From Comamonas testosteroni (GTDB lineage: Bacteria > Pseudomonadota > Gammaproteobacteria > Burkholderiales > Burkholderiaceae_C): a stretch of DNA of 64,000 bases. A program made the translations under genes and the position numbers. The first letter of the stretch is position 1. Each line of letters begins with the position of its first letter. Where the stretch lies: contig NZ_AWOR01000068.1 of the NCBI RefSeq assembly GCF_000761245.1, positions 248,001 through 312,000 of the forward strand, read 5' to 3'. Shown in pieces: positions 40,806 through 48,556 of this stretch. The notes under the pieces were generated by a model. That model did not search any database. It was given only the letters and a program-made list of their open reading frames with translations, and was not told where the DNA came from.

Positions 40806-42491
40806 GTGGCTACCCAAGACTCCGTTTCTGCCCCATTTTTCAAGGGGCTTTTTCAACCTCGCACGCCTCAGTTCATCGCTCTGGCCCTGGCCATCTGGCT
40901 GACACTGACGGCCAACTGGGCCCTGTGGCTGCGCCTGCCTTCCCTGGACGGCTATCACGGCAGTCTGGCCCTGCTTGCCCTGCGGGTTGTGCCGCTGGTG
41001 CTGGGCGCCAGCCTTCTGCTGACCTCTTTGTTTGCCTGGCCGCGCTTTACCAAGCCGTTCTGGGTTGCGCTGCTGCTGGTGGCAGCCAGTTCCCAGTACT
41101 TCATGGTCAGCTACGGCACCGTGATGGACAAGGGCATGATTCACAACATCCTGCAGACCGATGCGCGCGAAAGCTCGGACTTGTTCAACATCAAGCTGCT
41201 GGGCGAGGTGTTGATCATCGCCATAATGCCTGCCATCTGGCTGTGGAAAACCCCGCTCAAACGCGCCAACAGCGCCTGGCGCAATGTGCTGCGCACCGCC
41301 TTGCTGCTGCTGGGCGGCATCGCCCTGATAGCCGCATCGCTGGCCGTTTCGTACCGCGATCTGGCCCCCGTGGTGCGCAACAATCTTTGGCTGCGCTACA
41401 TGATCAACCCCATCAACCCCGTGCTCTCGGCGGCTTCGGTGGCGCTGGACCCCATACTCAACAAGCCCAGACCCTTTGTCAGTATCACGGGGGGCGCAGC
41501 TCTGGGAGCCAGCTATGCGGCAGCCCAGAAACCGCCGCTGCTGGTGCTGGTGGTGGGCGAGACGGCACGCTCAAAGAACTTCAGCCTCAACGGTTATGAA
41601 CGCGATACCAACCCCGAGTTGGCCAAGCGCGATGTGCTGAGCTGGCGCAACGCCCGCTCCTGCGGCACCAGCACCCGCGAATCGGTGCCCTGCATGTTCT
41701 CCAACCTCGGCCGTGAAGGCTTTTACGCCTCCAAGGTCGAGCATGACAACCTTCTCGACGTGCTGCAGGCTGCCGGCCTGGCCGTGCTTTGGGTGGACAA
41801 CCAGGCCGGCTGCAAAGGCGTGTGCAAGCGCATCCCCATGGCCGACACCGCCGACAGCGTGAACACGCCTGCTGGCAAGGCCTTGTGCACCCAGGATGGC
41901 GAATGCCTGGACGCGCTGCTGCTCAGCGGCCTGGACGAGCGCATCGCCAAGCTGGACCCCGCACGCCGCGCCAAGGGTCTGGTGCTGGTCATGCACCAGA
42001 TGGGCAGTCATGGCCCCGAGTACTTCAAGCGCTCCACCCCAGACCTCAAGGCCTTCACGCCCGAGTGCGCCACCAATGCCCTGTCCAGCTGCTCGCAGCA
42101 AAGCGTGGTCAATGTCTACGACAACTCCATTCGCTATACCGACCATTTCCTGGCCCAGACCATAGACTGGCTCAAGACCCAGCAAAGCCAGTTCGAAACC
42201 GGCATGTTCTACATGTCCGACCACGGCGAGTCGCTGGGCGAGCTCGGTGTCTATCTGCATGGCATGCCCTATGCCATGGCACCCGATGATCAAAAGCATG
42301 TGCCCATGATTGCCTGGCTGGGAACGCTGGGTGCTCGCACCGGCTTGAATCAGGGCTGCCTGAGCAAGGCACTGGATCAGCCGCTCTCGCATGACAACCT
42401 GTTCCATACGGTCATGGGTCTGATGGATGTCATCTCGCCGACCTACAACCAGCCGCTGGATGCATTTGCCAGCTGCCGCAAGGCCGGCTAG
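40806..42491 (+). CDS. eptA: Lipid A phosphoethanolamine transferase (EptA/MCR-like family)
   Basis: Inner-membrane enzyme that adds phosphoethanolamine from phosphatidylethanolamine to lipid A, reducing polymyxin binding. About five N-terminal helices (residues about 25-210) precede a periplasmic alkaline-phosphatase-fold domain. The nucleophile threonine lies in SCGTSTRESVPCMFS, metal-site GETARSKNFSLNGY comes before it, and DHGESLGELGVYLHG near the end carries ligands; cysteines typical of the disulfide-bonded domain are present. The start is uncertain: the only early starts are GTG at 40806 and TTG at 40794, neither with a ribosome site. The AT-rich gap before it contains TTGACA (40700-40705) without a matching -10. 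Confidence 0.93.
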   Translation: MATQDSVSAPFFKGLFQPRTPQFIALALAIWLTLTANWALWLRLPSLDGYHGSLALLALRVVPLVLGASLLLTSLFAWPRFTKPFWVALLLVAASSQYFMVSYGTVMDKGMIHNILQTDARESSDLFNIKLLGEVLIIAIMPAIWLWKTPLKRANSAWRNVLRTALLLLGGIALIAASLAVSYRDLAPVVRNNLWLRYMINPINPVLSAASVALDPILNKPRPFVSITGGAALGASYAAAQKPPLLVLVVGETARSKNFSLNGYERDTNPELAKRDVLSWRNARSCGTSTRESVPCMFSNLGREGFYASKVEHDNLLDVLQAAGLAVLWVDNQAGCKGVCKRIPMADTADSVNTPAGKALCTQDGECLDALLLSGLDERIAKLDPARRAKGLVLVMHQMGSHGPEYFKRSTPDLKAFTPECATNALSSCSQQSVVNVYDNSIRYTDHFLAQTIDWLKTQQSQFETGMFYMSDHGESLGELGVYLHGMPYAMAPDDQKHVPMIAWLGTLGARTGLNQGCLSKALDQPLSHDNLFHTVMGLMDVISPTYNQPLDAFASCRKAG

Positions 42492-42510
42492 GCATTGACT
42501 GCGAAGCACA

Positions 42511-42549
42511 AAATGGCCAGCCGGATCAATGATCCGGCTGGCCATTTTC
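42511..42549. terminator. Bidirectional terminator between eptA and the ABC permease gene
   Basis: Perfect 19-bp inverted repeat (AAAATGGCCAGCCGGATCA and its complement around one A). A and T tracts at the ends serve both convergent genes. Confidence 0.95.
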
Positions 42550-42589
42550 GTGTTCAGGTGCTGCGTTGACAGCGCTCAGAAACAGTGCA

Positions 42590-43360
42590 TCACTCGCCCT
42601 GAGAGCCGCGACGTGCCCAGCCCGTGGTGTGCTTTTCCAGCAGATTGAACAGTTCGTACATCACCATGGCCATGGCCCCCACCACGATCAGCCCCGCAAA
42701 GGCCAGCCCCATCTGCATGGAAGATCCTGCGGAGACCAGCAGATAGCCGATACCCTCGTTGGCAGCCGTCATCTCGCTGACCGTGGTGCCAACGAAGGCC
42801 AGCGTGATCGCGACCTTGAGCGAGCCATAGAAATACGGCAGGGAGCGCGGCAGGCCGACCTTGATCAGCACGTCCCAGCGCTTGGCCCCCAGCACGCGCA
42901 GCACATCCTCCAGTTCGGGCTCCAGCGTGGCCAGACCCGTGGCGATATTGACCATGATGGGGAAAAAGCTGATCAGAAAGGCCGTGAGAATGGCAGGCCC
43001 CGCGCCGATGCCGAACCAGACCACCAAAATCGGCACGAATGCTGCCTTGGGCAGTGCGTTGAACGCCGTCATCAGCGGGTAGAACGCCGCATAGGCAAGA
43101 CGCGAGGATCCGATCAGAAACCCCAGCAGCACGCCCACCACGATCGCCAGGGCAAAGCCTGCCATCGTCACCCAATAGGTGCGCCAGGCATGCATGGCAA
43201 TCGTGCCCGCGAACTCATAGAGCTGATGGCCTATGGCCCAGGGGCTGGGGAAGATGAATTCCGAAACGCCGAAACCCGAACAGATGATCTGCCAGAGCAG
43301 GACGATCAGCAGCAACAGCAGCCAGGGAGCCCAGCGCTCAGCGGTTTTTTGATGTTTCAT
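42590..43360 (-). CDS. NitT/TauT-type ABC transporter permease
   Basis: A 256-residue inner-membrane permease of the SsuC/TauC/ThiX type with six helices. The cytoplasmic coupling motif is EDVLRVLGAKRWDVLIKVGLP (EAA loop) and NALPKAAFVPILVVWFGIG is the other typical segment. It is the last gene of a five-gene unit: receptor 2, deaminase, receptor 1, ATPase, permease. It starts 8 nt after the ATPase stop. Substrate is not defined by sequence. Confidence 0.93.
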   Translation of the reverse strand: MKHQKTAERWAPWLLLLLIVLLWQIICSGFGVSEFIFPSPWAIGHQLYEFAGTIAMHAWRTYWVTMAGFALAIVVGVLLGFLIGSSRLAYAAFYPLMTAFNALPKAAFVPILVVWFGIGAGPAILTAFLISFFPIMVNIATGLATLEPELEDVLRVLGAKRWDVLIKVGLPRSLPYFYGSLKVAITLAFVGTTVSEMTAANEGIGYLLVSAGSSMQMGLAFAGLIVVGAMAMVMYELFNLLEKHTTGWARRGSQGE

Positions 43361-43368
43361 GGTGCGCC

Positions 43369-44217
43369 TTATTGAGGAATGGCTGCACCGGTGTCGGAGC
43401 CGCTTTTGCGCAGGGCACCGATATGGCCGCGCAGCTCGTAGACGATGTCCGAGAACTCGGGTGTGTAGGTGACCTCCAGATCACGCGGGCGCGGCAGATC
43501 GATGTCGCGGCGCACCACGAAGCGGCCCGGGCTTTTGCTCATCACATAGACGGTATCGGCCAGGAACACGCTCTCGCGCAGATCATGGGTGACCAGGATC
43601 ACATTGAACTTCTGCTCAGCCTGAAGGTCGCGCAAGATGCACCACAGCTCTTCGCGGGTGAAGGCATCGAGCGCGCCAAAGGGCTCGTCGAGCAGCAACA
43701 TCTGAGGCTCGTGAATCAGGGCGCGGCAGATGCTGGCGCGCTGCTGCATGCCGCCGGACAGCTGCCAGGGGAATTTGCGCTCATAACCGGCGAGTCCGAC
43801 CTTGCCCAGCAGCTCAATGGCACGCGCCTCGTATTCCTTGCGCTTTTGCTTGAACTGCGAACGGTGCGGCTCCACGATCTCCAGCGGCAGCAGCACATTG
43901 TCCAGCGTGGTGCGCCAGGGCAGCAGCGAGGAGGACTGGAACGCCATGCCCGAGATCTTGAGCGGCCCTGTCACGCGCTGGCCATCGACCGTGATACGCC
44001 CCATGGACGGCATCTTCAGGCCCGTGGTGAGCTTCATGAAAGTGGACTTGCCACAGCCCGACGGACCGACGATGGCGATGAACTCGCCGCGCTGCACCGT
44101 GAGGTTGATGGCCTCCACCGCAAAGTGGTTGGCCTGCAGCAGCTCTTCGTTATAGGCCAGCCAGACGTCTTTGAATTCGACAAATGGCCGGACAGCTTCT
44201 GTATCTGATGACTTCAT
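43369..44217 (-). CDS. NitT/TauT-type ABC transporter ATP-binding protein
   Basis: ATPase of the same importer, 282 residues. Walker A is GPSGCGKST, signature LSGGMQQRASICRAL, Walker B MLLLDEPFGALDAFT and switch VTHDLRESVFLADTVYVMS, all as in SsuB/TauB/ThiZ. The ATG directly abuts a dispersed 50-bp element, and no Shine-Dalgarno sequence is found in the 15 nt before it (the element's CAGCCTGTTTTT lies there), so its translation may be weak or depend on coupling. It lies between receptor 1 and the permease gene. Confidence 0.93.
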   Translation of the reverse strand: MKSSDTEAVRPFVEFKDVWLAYNEELLQANHFAVEAINLTVQRGEFIAIVGPSGCGKSTFMKLTTGLKMPSMGRITVDGQRVTGPLKISGMAFQSSSLLPWRTTLDNVLLPLEIVEPHRSQFKQKRKEYEARAIELLGKVGLAGYERKFPWQLSGGMQQRASICRALIHEPQMLLLDEPFGALDAFTREELWCILRDLQAEQKFNVILVTHDLRESVFLADTVYVMSKSPGRFVVRRDIDLPRPRDLEVTYTPEFSDIVYELRGHIGALRKSGSDTGAAIPQ

Positions 44218-44266
44218 AAAAACAGGCTGTAGCGCTTGTCACACAAGCGCGTCCAGCTATCAATCA
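44218..44266 (-). repeat. Dispersed ~50-bp element, copy C
   Basis: On the minus strand: ATTGATAGCTGGACGCGC, then TTGTGTGACAAGCGCTACAG and CCTGTTTTT, ending at the ATPase ATG. It aligns with copy A (TTTTGATAGCTG ... AAGCGATACAGCC). It contains a small hairpin (GCGCTTGT/ACAAGCGC). Confidence 0.75.
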
Positions 44267-44274
44267 ATGAGTAA

Positions 44275-45303
44275 TTACTTCTTGGGAAAAACGTCGAGAT
44301 CCGCGACGGGCGGCAGGAAGCGGCCGTTCCAGAGCGTCTCGGGATTCACGCGTGTCTTGGTCGCATAGACGTCCGAGATCTGGGAGGCCATCAGCGCCAT
44401 GCGTGTGGGGCTGACCTGGCCAAAGCCTTCGCCGCGCGCATCGGCGGTGTTGATCACCGTGTCGATCGCCAGCTGCAAACGGCGGCTTTCCAGAGCGGTG
44501 TTGACGATGCCGTCGCGCTCCTTCACATAGGCAATGGCAGCACCGGGGTTGGCCATGACTTCCTTGGCGCCCTTGCTGAAGGCCTTGAGGAAGGCGCGCA
44601 CGGCTTCGGGGTTCTCGCGCACCAGCTTGGCGCTTGCGATGATGGCGTTGCCATAGAGCTTGACGCCGTTGTCGGCAAACGGCATGACCGCCACATCGGC
44701 CGCCTTCACGCCACGCGCTTCCAGGTTCAGCAGCGAAGTAAAGGTAAAGCCCGTGATGGCATCGATATCGCCGCGTACCAGCATGGTCTCGCGCAGCGGA
44801 GGGTCCATGGTGGTCCATTGCACATCGCCGACCTTGTTGGCCTTGGCAAACAGCGGAAAGCCGCGTCGGCCTGCATCAAAGACCGGCGCTCCCAGCTTCT
44901 TGCCCGTCAGGTCCGCGGGCTTGGCGATGGCGCTCTTCTTGAGCGCCATGACCGAGGCCGGCGTGTTGTTGTAGACCATCATCACGGCCACGGGCTTGTC
45001 TTTGACATCGGGGTTGTTGGCATGAAACTCCATGAGCGCGGCCAGATCGGCAAAGCCCATGTCGTAGGAGCCCGATGCCACGCGCTGGATGGCGCCGCCG
45101 GAGCCGCTGCCGGCATCCACCGTCACATTCAGCCCTGCGGCCTGGAAATAGCCCTTGGCGACAGGCTGCAGAAACAGCGCCGCTGGCCCTTCGAAACGCC
45201 AGTCGAGCTGGAATTTGATGGGCGTGGCGGCAAAGGCTGCCGTGGCGCTGGCGAAGCTGCCCAGGGCCAGAACGGATTGCAGGAACAGGCGCTTGGTTTG
45301 CAT
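44275..45303 (-). CDS. NMT1/THI5-like ABC transporter receptor 1
   Basis: Periplasmic solute receptor of 342 residues with a signal peptide (LFLQSVLALGSFASATAAFAA). The NMT1/THI5/SsuA-like fold begins IKFQLDWRFEGPAALFLQPVAKGYFQAAGLNV and has the ligand-loop segment DAGSGSGGAIQRVASGSYDMGFAD. This class binds thiamine pyrimidine precursors, nitrate, sulfonates, phthalates and similar anions or rings. A paralogous receptor is encoded two genes upstream. It is separated from the ATPase gene by the 50-bp element and from the deaminase gene by 53 bp. Confidence 0.92.
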   Translation of the reverse strand: MQTKRLFLQSVLALGSFASATAAFAATPIKFQLDWRFEGPAALFLQPVAKGYFQAAGLNVTVDAGSGSGGAIQRVASGSYDMGFADLAALMEFHANNPDVKDKPVAVMMVYNNTPASVMALKKSAIAKPADLTGKKLGAPVFDAGRRGFPLFAKANKVGDVQWTTMDPPLRETMLVRGDIDAITGFTFTSLLNLEARGVKAADVAVMPFADNGVKLYGNAIIASAKLVRENPEAVRAFLKAFSKGAKEVMANPGAAIAYVKERDGIVNTALESRRLQLAIDTVINTADARGEGFGQVSPTRMALMASQISDVYATKTRVNPETLWNGRFLPPVADLDVFPKK

Positions 45304-45356
45304 GGTGGCTTCCCTCTCTCTATGTCAACGAGTTGCGGTTGGATTCATGTCGGCGC

Positions 45357-45857
45357 TCAGACCTTCCAGGCGCCCTGGTGCGAGCTGCTGGCCTCTTCGA
45401 TCAAGGCCGGCCCTATGCATTCGATGGCGTGCGAAGCGGCCTGGAACACATCGCGGCAGGACAGCTCGGCATCTTTCTGGTCGAGCCGCTCGCCGCGGAA
45501 CACGCGCAGCCGCTCGGCATCGATGCCATAGACCACTCGGCCGATGGCGGACCAGAAGATCGCGCCGGCACACATGACGCAGGGCTCGGCAGACGAGTAC
45601 AGCGTGGCGCCAGCCAGTTCATCGCGTGAATGCAAGGGACTGGCCAGGCGGATCGCGGACAGCTCGGCATGGGCCGTGCAATCGCCGCTCTCGCCGTTGG
45701 CATTGCTGGCCTCGGCCAGAACGCGCCCGTCGGCAGCCACGATCAGCGCACCGAACGGCCGGTTACCGCGCTCGCGCGCCGTATCCGCTAGCGCAATGGC
45801 TTCACGCAAATAGCAGCCATCCGTGTCATTCAAGGCCTGTGCTTGAGGTAAGGACAT
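45357..45857 (-). CDS. CDA-fold nucleobase/nucleoside deaminase
   Basis: Zinc deaminase of 166 residues in the cytidine-deaminase-like superfamily. The zinc motifs are complete: HAE (TAHAELSAIR) with the proton-shuttle glutamate, and PCVMC (SAEPCVMCAGAIFWSAIGRVVYG). Length and context resemble guanine deaminase and TadA-like free-base deaminases rather than tRNA-editing TadA. The N-terminal ETA-type sequence is RPFGALIVAADGRVLA. A GGAGGG site precedes the ATG. It lies between two importer receptor genes in one unit, so its substrate is probably the imported ring or a product of it. Guanine, cytosine or a modified base are candidates. Confidence 0.88.
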   Translation of the reverse strand: MSLPQAQALNDTDGCYLREAIALADTARERGNRPFGALIVAADGRVLAEASNANGESGDCTAHAELSAIRLASPLHSRDELAGATLYSSAEPCVMCAGAIFWSAIGRVVYGIDAERLRVFRGERLDQKDAELSCRDVFQAASHAIECIGPALIEEASSSHQGAWKV

Positions 45858-45870
45858 GGGCCAACCCTCC

Positions 45871-46887
45871 TCAGGCCTTGAGCATGCGCGCCGACTTGGC
45901 GGGCAGCATGCTGCTGTTGAACAGCGCATCGGCAGATGGCGTGGTCTTGAGCGCAAAGGTCTGCACCACACTGTCCAACTGCTGCTCCAGCAAGCGCTTG
46001 CTGAAGTCGCCCAGCCCATGGCTTTTCGTATCTGCTGCGGCTACGTACTGTGCGGTGATGGACCAGCGCTCCAGCTCCAGCTTCTCATCGAGAATCGGCT
46101 CGCGCTGGCGCACGGCAGCAATGCCTGCAGCTGGGTTGGCAAGGCATTCCACAATCGCACGGTTGGTGGCACGCAGGAAAGCGGCCACCACCTGCGGCTT
46201 CTCGGCGATCAGTTGGCTGGACGCAAGGATCGCATTGCCATACAGATGAACGCCTGCATCGCTGTAGCGCAGTATGGAGAGTTCCTCGGGCTTGAGGCGC
46301 GTAAACAGCGATACCGCCGACTCATGGAAATAGGTGGCGGCATCCACATCGCCACGCACCATGACGTTGTCACGTGCCGAGAATTCCGTCGTCGACCAGG
46401 CAAACAGATCGGCAGGCAGATTCTTGTGCCGCGCAACCATGGGCCAGGCTCGGCGCGTGGACTCCACTGCCGCTGCAGCCACCTTCTTGCCCTTGAGACT
46501 TGCAAAATCCGAAGTGATGCCTCTGTCCTTGCGCCCGATGATCACAAAGGGCGCGCGGTTGTAGTACTGGTAGACGGCCTGCACGCGAGGTGTGCCGGCG
46601 TTCTGCGCATTGAACTCAATCAGCGAACTGATATCGCCCAGTCCGAGCTGGTAGGCACCGCTGGCGATACGAGTAATCGAAGCCACCGAGCCCGACCCTA
46701 CGTCCAGACTCACATCCAGCCCCTCATCGCGGTAGTAGCCGTTTTGCTGAGCCAGAAAGAACGGCGCCGTCTGGCCGTTGACGCGGAAATCCAGCGTGAA
46801 TTTCAGCGGAGTCAGCGACTTGCCCTGGGCATGAACCCAGGGTGCGCCGCAAAGAGGCAGGGCAGCAAGGAAATGGCGACGTAGCAT
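45871..46887 (-). CDS. NMT1/THI5-like ABC transporter receptor 2
   Basis: A 338-residue periplasmic receptor paralogous to the one at 44275 (compare LKFTLDFRVNGQTAPFFLAQQNGYYRDEGLDV and GSGSVASITRIASGAYQLGLGD). A signal peptide (RRHFLAALPLCGAPWVHAQ) with a Tat-like twin arginine is present. The ATG at 46887 was chosen because the signal peptide starts there. It is the first gene of the importer unit; 13 nt later comes the deaminase gene. Two receptors for one channel suggest two related ligands. Confidence 0.9.
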   Translation of the reverse strand: MLRRHFLAALPLCGAPWVHAQGKSLTPLKFTLDFRVNGQTAPFFLAQQNGYYRDEGLDVSLDVGSGSVASITRIASGAYQLGLGDISSLIEFNAQNAGTPRVQAVYQYYNRAPFVIIGRKDRGITSDFASLKGKKVAAAAVESTRRAWPMVARHKNLPADLFAWSTTEFSARDNVMVRGDVDAATYFHESAVSLFTRLKPEELSILRYSDAGVHLYGNAILASSQLIAEKPQVVAAFLRATNRAIVECLANPAAGIAAVRQREPILDEKLELERWSITAQYVAAADTKSHGLGDFSKRLLEQQLDSVVQTFALKTTPSADALFNSSMLPAKSARMLKA

Positions 46888-47362
46888 GGTGGAACTCTCA
46901 GGTCTCTGGCGACAGGAACGCCAGCAGCTGCCGCTGCTGACAGGACTTGAGCAATTTCCGGGCACTGCACGCGGATGCAGGCTGAACGCTTCTACTCGTT
47001 CAACCTTCTAGCAATTGGCGTGCCTGCTTTGGGTTGCGCCTTGCCAGGTATCAACAAAGTGCATGCAAAGGGGATGGATGCATGGATTCATGCACGGCAA
47101 TGCACCAGATTGAAGCCATGCACCAAAACCAAGAGTGCCAGCGCCCGGGTAAATGGCTGGCACGCTGTTTGCTGCACTCAAATCAAGAGTAGAAGCGTTC
47201 AGCACGGTGCTCTGACCGTCCCCCGGTCAGCAGCTTCGCGGGTCATTGCTCTTGAAGTGGGCGCGGCAAGCAGCCACGCCTGGTATCCACACTTCAGATG
47301 CCCCGCAGCCTCAAGCATCACTGGCAACGCCGGTGTCTGAAGTCATCGCAAGAGAAATTCTT
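46888..47362. promoter_or_regulatory. 475-bp divergent control region of importer and oxygenase genes
   Basis: No convincing gene in this stretch. It must contain promoters for the importer unit (leftward) and the oxygenase gene (rightward). It holds a 223-bp inverted-repeat element (46981-47203) and, inside it, a cluster of TGCAT motifs including TGCATG-GATT-CATGCA at about 47081-47098, which could be a regulator site. No regulator gene is adjacent. Confidence 0.55.
46981..47203. mobile_element. MITE-like 223-bp element with 17-bp perfect terminal inverted repeats
   Basis: GCTGAACGCTTCTACTC (46981-46997) is exactly repeated in inverse orientation at 47187-47203. Pairing continues inward imperfectly: GCAA-nnn-GCGTGCC-n-GC occurs at the same distance from both ends. 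No transposase and no clear target-site duplication are seen. It may be a miniature transposable element, or a large regulatory cruciform. Confidence 0.5.
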
Positions 47363-48361
47363 ATGCAGACCGTGACCAGCCACTCTTACAGCCTTGGCGA
47401 ACTGGACAAGGAAGCCCGCATGGGCGGGCAAGGCGCAGAAACTTCAGCGCGCGAAGTTCGCGTCATCGACATCAGCGACTTCGAGCAGCGCAAGCAGGAG
47501 ATTGCCGAGCAGATCTGGAGCGCTTCGATGGAAATCGGCTTCTTCCAGGTTTCCGGCCACGACATTGCCCAGGCCGATATCGACGCCGCATTCGGCAGGG
47601 CAGAACAGCTATTTGGCTTGCCACCCGAAACCAAGGCGCAATGGCCGCTATCGCGCAATGCAGGCTGGGAGCACAAGGCGCAAATTCGCCCTTCCACGCG
47701 CACCCCCGACCAGAAAGAGTCCTATCAGGTCACGCGCCCGCGCATGCAGGGTCTGTGGCCCAGCGAGCAGGAGCTGCCCGGCTTCAAGCAGGCCACGCTG
47801 GCCTTTGAGCATCAATGCTGGCAGGTAGGCATGCAACTGCTGTCCTGCTTTGCCTACAAGCTGGGCTTTGATGAGGAGTTCTTCACCCGCGCACATGACC
47901 CCGCTGTGCCCAGCTACCAGAGCACGCTGCGCATGCTGCATTACTTTGCCGTGGACCCGGCACTCAAGGACGAAATCGGCCTGTGGCGCGCAGGCGCACA
48001 TACGGACTTCGACTGCCTGACGCTGTTGTTCCAGCGCGCCGGCCAGGGCGGGCTGCAGGTGCTTCCCGGCAAGGAGGCCGAGGCCCAGCAATGGACCCCC
48101 GTGAAGCCCGTGGATGGCGTCATCACCTGCAATATCGGCGACATGCTGATGCGCTGGAGCGACGACCAGTTGCCCAGTAACTTCCACCGCGTGCGCAACC
48201 CTCAGCCCCATGAATACCAGGGAGCCCGCTACAGCCTGGCCTTCTTCTGCCAGGCCAATGAGGATGCGGTGATCGAAGGGCCGGCCAAAAAATATCCGCC
48301 CATCACAGGGGCGGAATATTTGCGTCGGCGCATCAGCGCCAATTTCTCGAACAAGTACTGA
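47363..48361 (+). CDS. Isopenicillin-N-synthase-family 2-oxoglutarate/Fe(II) oxygenase
   Basis: Non-haem iron oxygenase of 332 residues. An N-terminal DIOX_N region (VIDISDFEQRKQEIAEQIWSA, then GFFQVSGHDI) precedes the double-stranded beta-helix domain. The iron ligands are visible: HxD in GAHTDFDCLTLLFQ and the distal H in SNFHRVRNP. The RxS motif (ARYSLAFF) indicates 2-oxoglutarate as co-substrate. GAGAAA lies 8 nt before the ATG. It is divergent from the importer-deaminase unit. Relatives include thymine 7-hydroxylase and many small-molecule hydroxylases, so oxidation of an imported ring is a reasonable hypothesis. Repeat R4 follows the stop. Confidence 0.9.
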   Translation: MQTVTSHSYSLGELDKEARMGGQGAETSAREVRVIDISDFEQRKQEIAEQIWSASMEIGFFQVSGHDIAQADIDAAFGRAEQLFGLPPETKAQWPLSRNAGWEHKAQIRPSTRTPDQKESYQVTRPRMQGLWPSEQELPGFKQATLAFEHQCWQVGMQLLSCFAYKLGFDEEFFTRAHDPAVPSYQSTLRMLHYFAVDPALKDEIGLWRAGAHTDFDCLTLLFQRAGQGGLQVLPGKEAEAQQWTPVKPVDGVITCNIGDMLMRWSDDQLPSNFHRVRNPQPHEYQGARYSLAFFCQANEDAVIEGPAKKYPPITGAEYLRRRISANFSNKY

Positions 48362-48440
48362 CACCCCCTGAGCAGCCCTGCCGCTTCCCCCAAGGGGGAC
48401 GACACCTTCGGGGCGGGGCGACCCTTCCTCGGTGTGCCTA
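48362..48440 (+). repeat. Post-stop GC-rich repeat, copy R4
   Basis: CACCCCCTGAGCAGC ... CCGCTTCCCCCAAGGGGGAC ... CACCTTCGGGGCGGGGCGAC ... CTTCCTCGGTGT, beginning at the base after the oxygenase TGA. CCCCC/GGGGG pair as a hairpin. This copy is nearest the canonical form. Confidence 0.8.
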
Positions 48441-48505
48441 GCCTCGGGGCGCGCCAGTTTCCAGCTCCCCGTCCTTGGCGCAGTGTGATGTGGTCTGAAT
48501 TGAAA

Positions 48506-48536
48506 CGACAAGGCCCCGGAACCCGGAGCCTTGTCG
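48506..48536 (-). terminator. Terminator after the acyl-CoA-binding protein gene
   Basis: CGACAAGGC and GCCTTGTCG enclose a GC-rich inner stem (one mismatch). It lies 21 bp after the stop of the minus-strand gene, followed on that strand by GTTTCAATT. Confidence 0.75.
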
Positions 48537-48556
48537 GCAATCAGGGCTGGCGCAGA

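Noticed and set aside
47246-47362. Longer N terminus for the oxygenase starting at 47246
   Set aside because: The extra 39 residues are not family-like, and ATG 47363 has a reasonable ribosome site.
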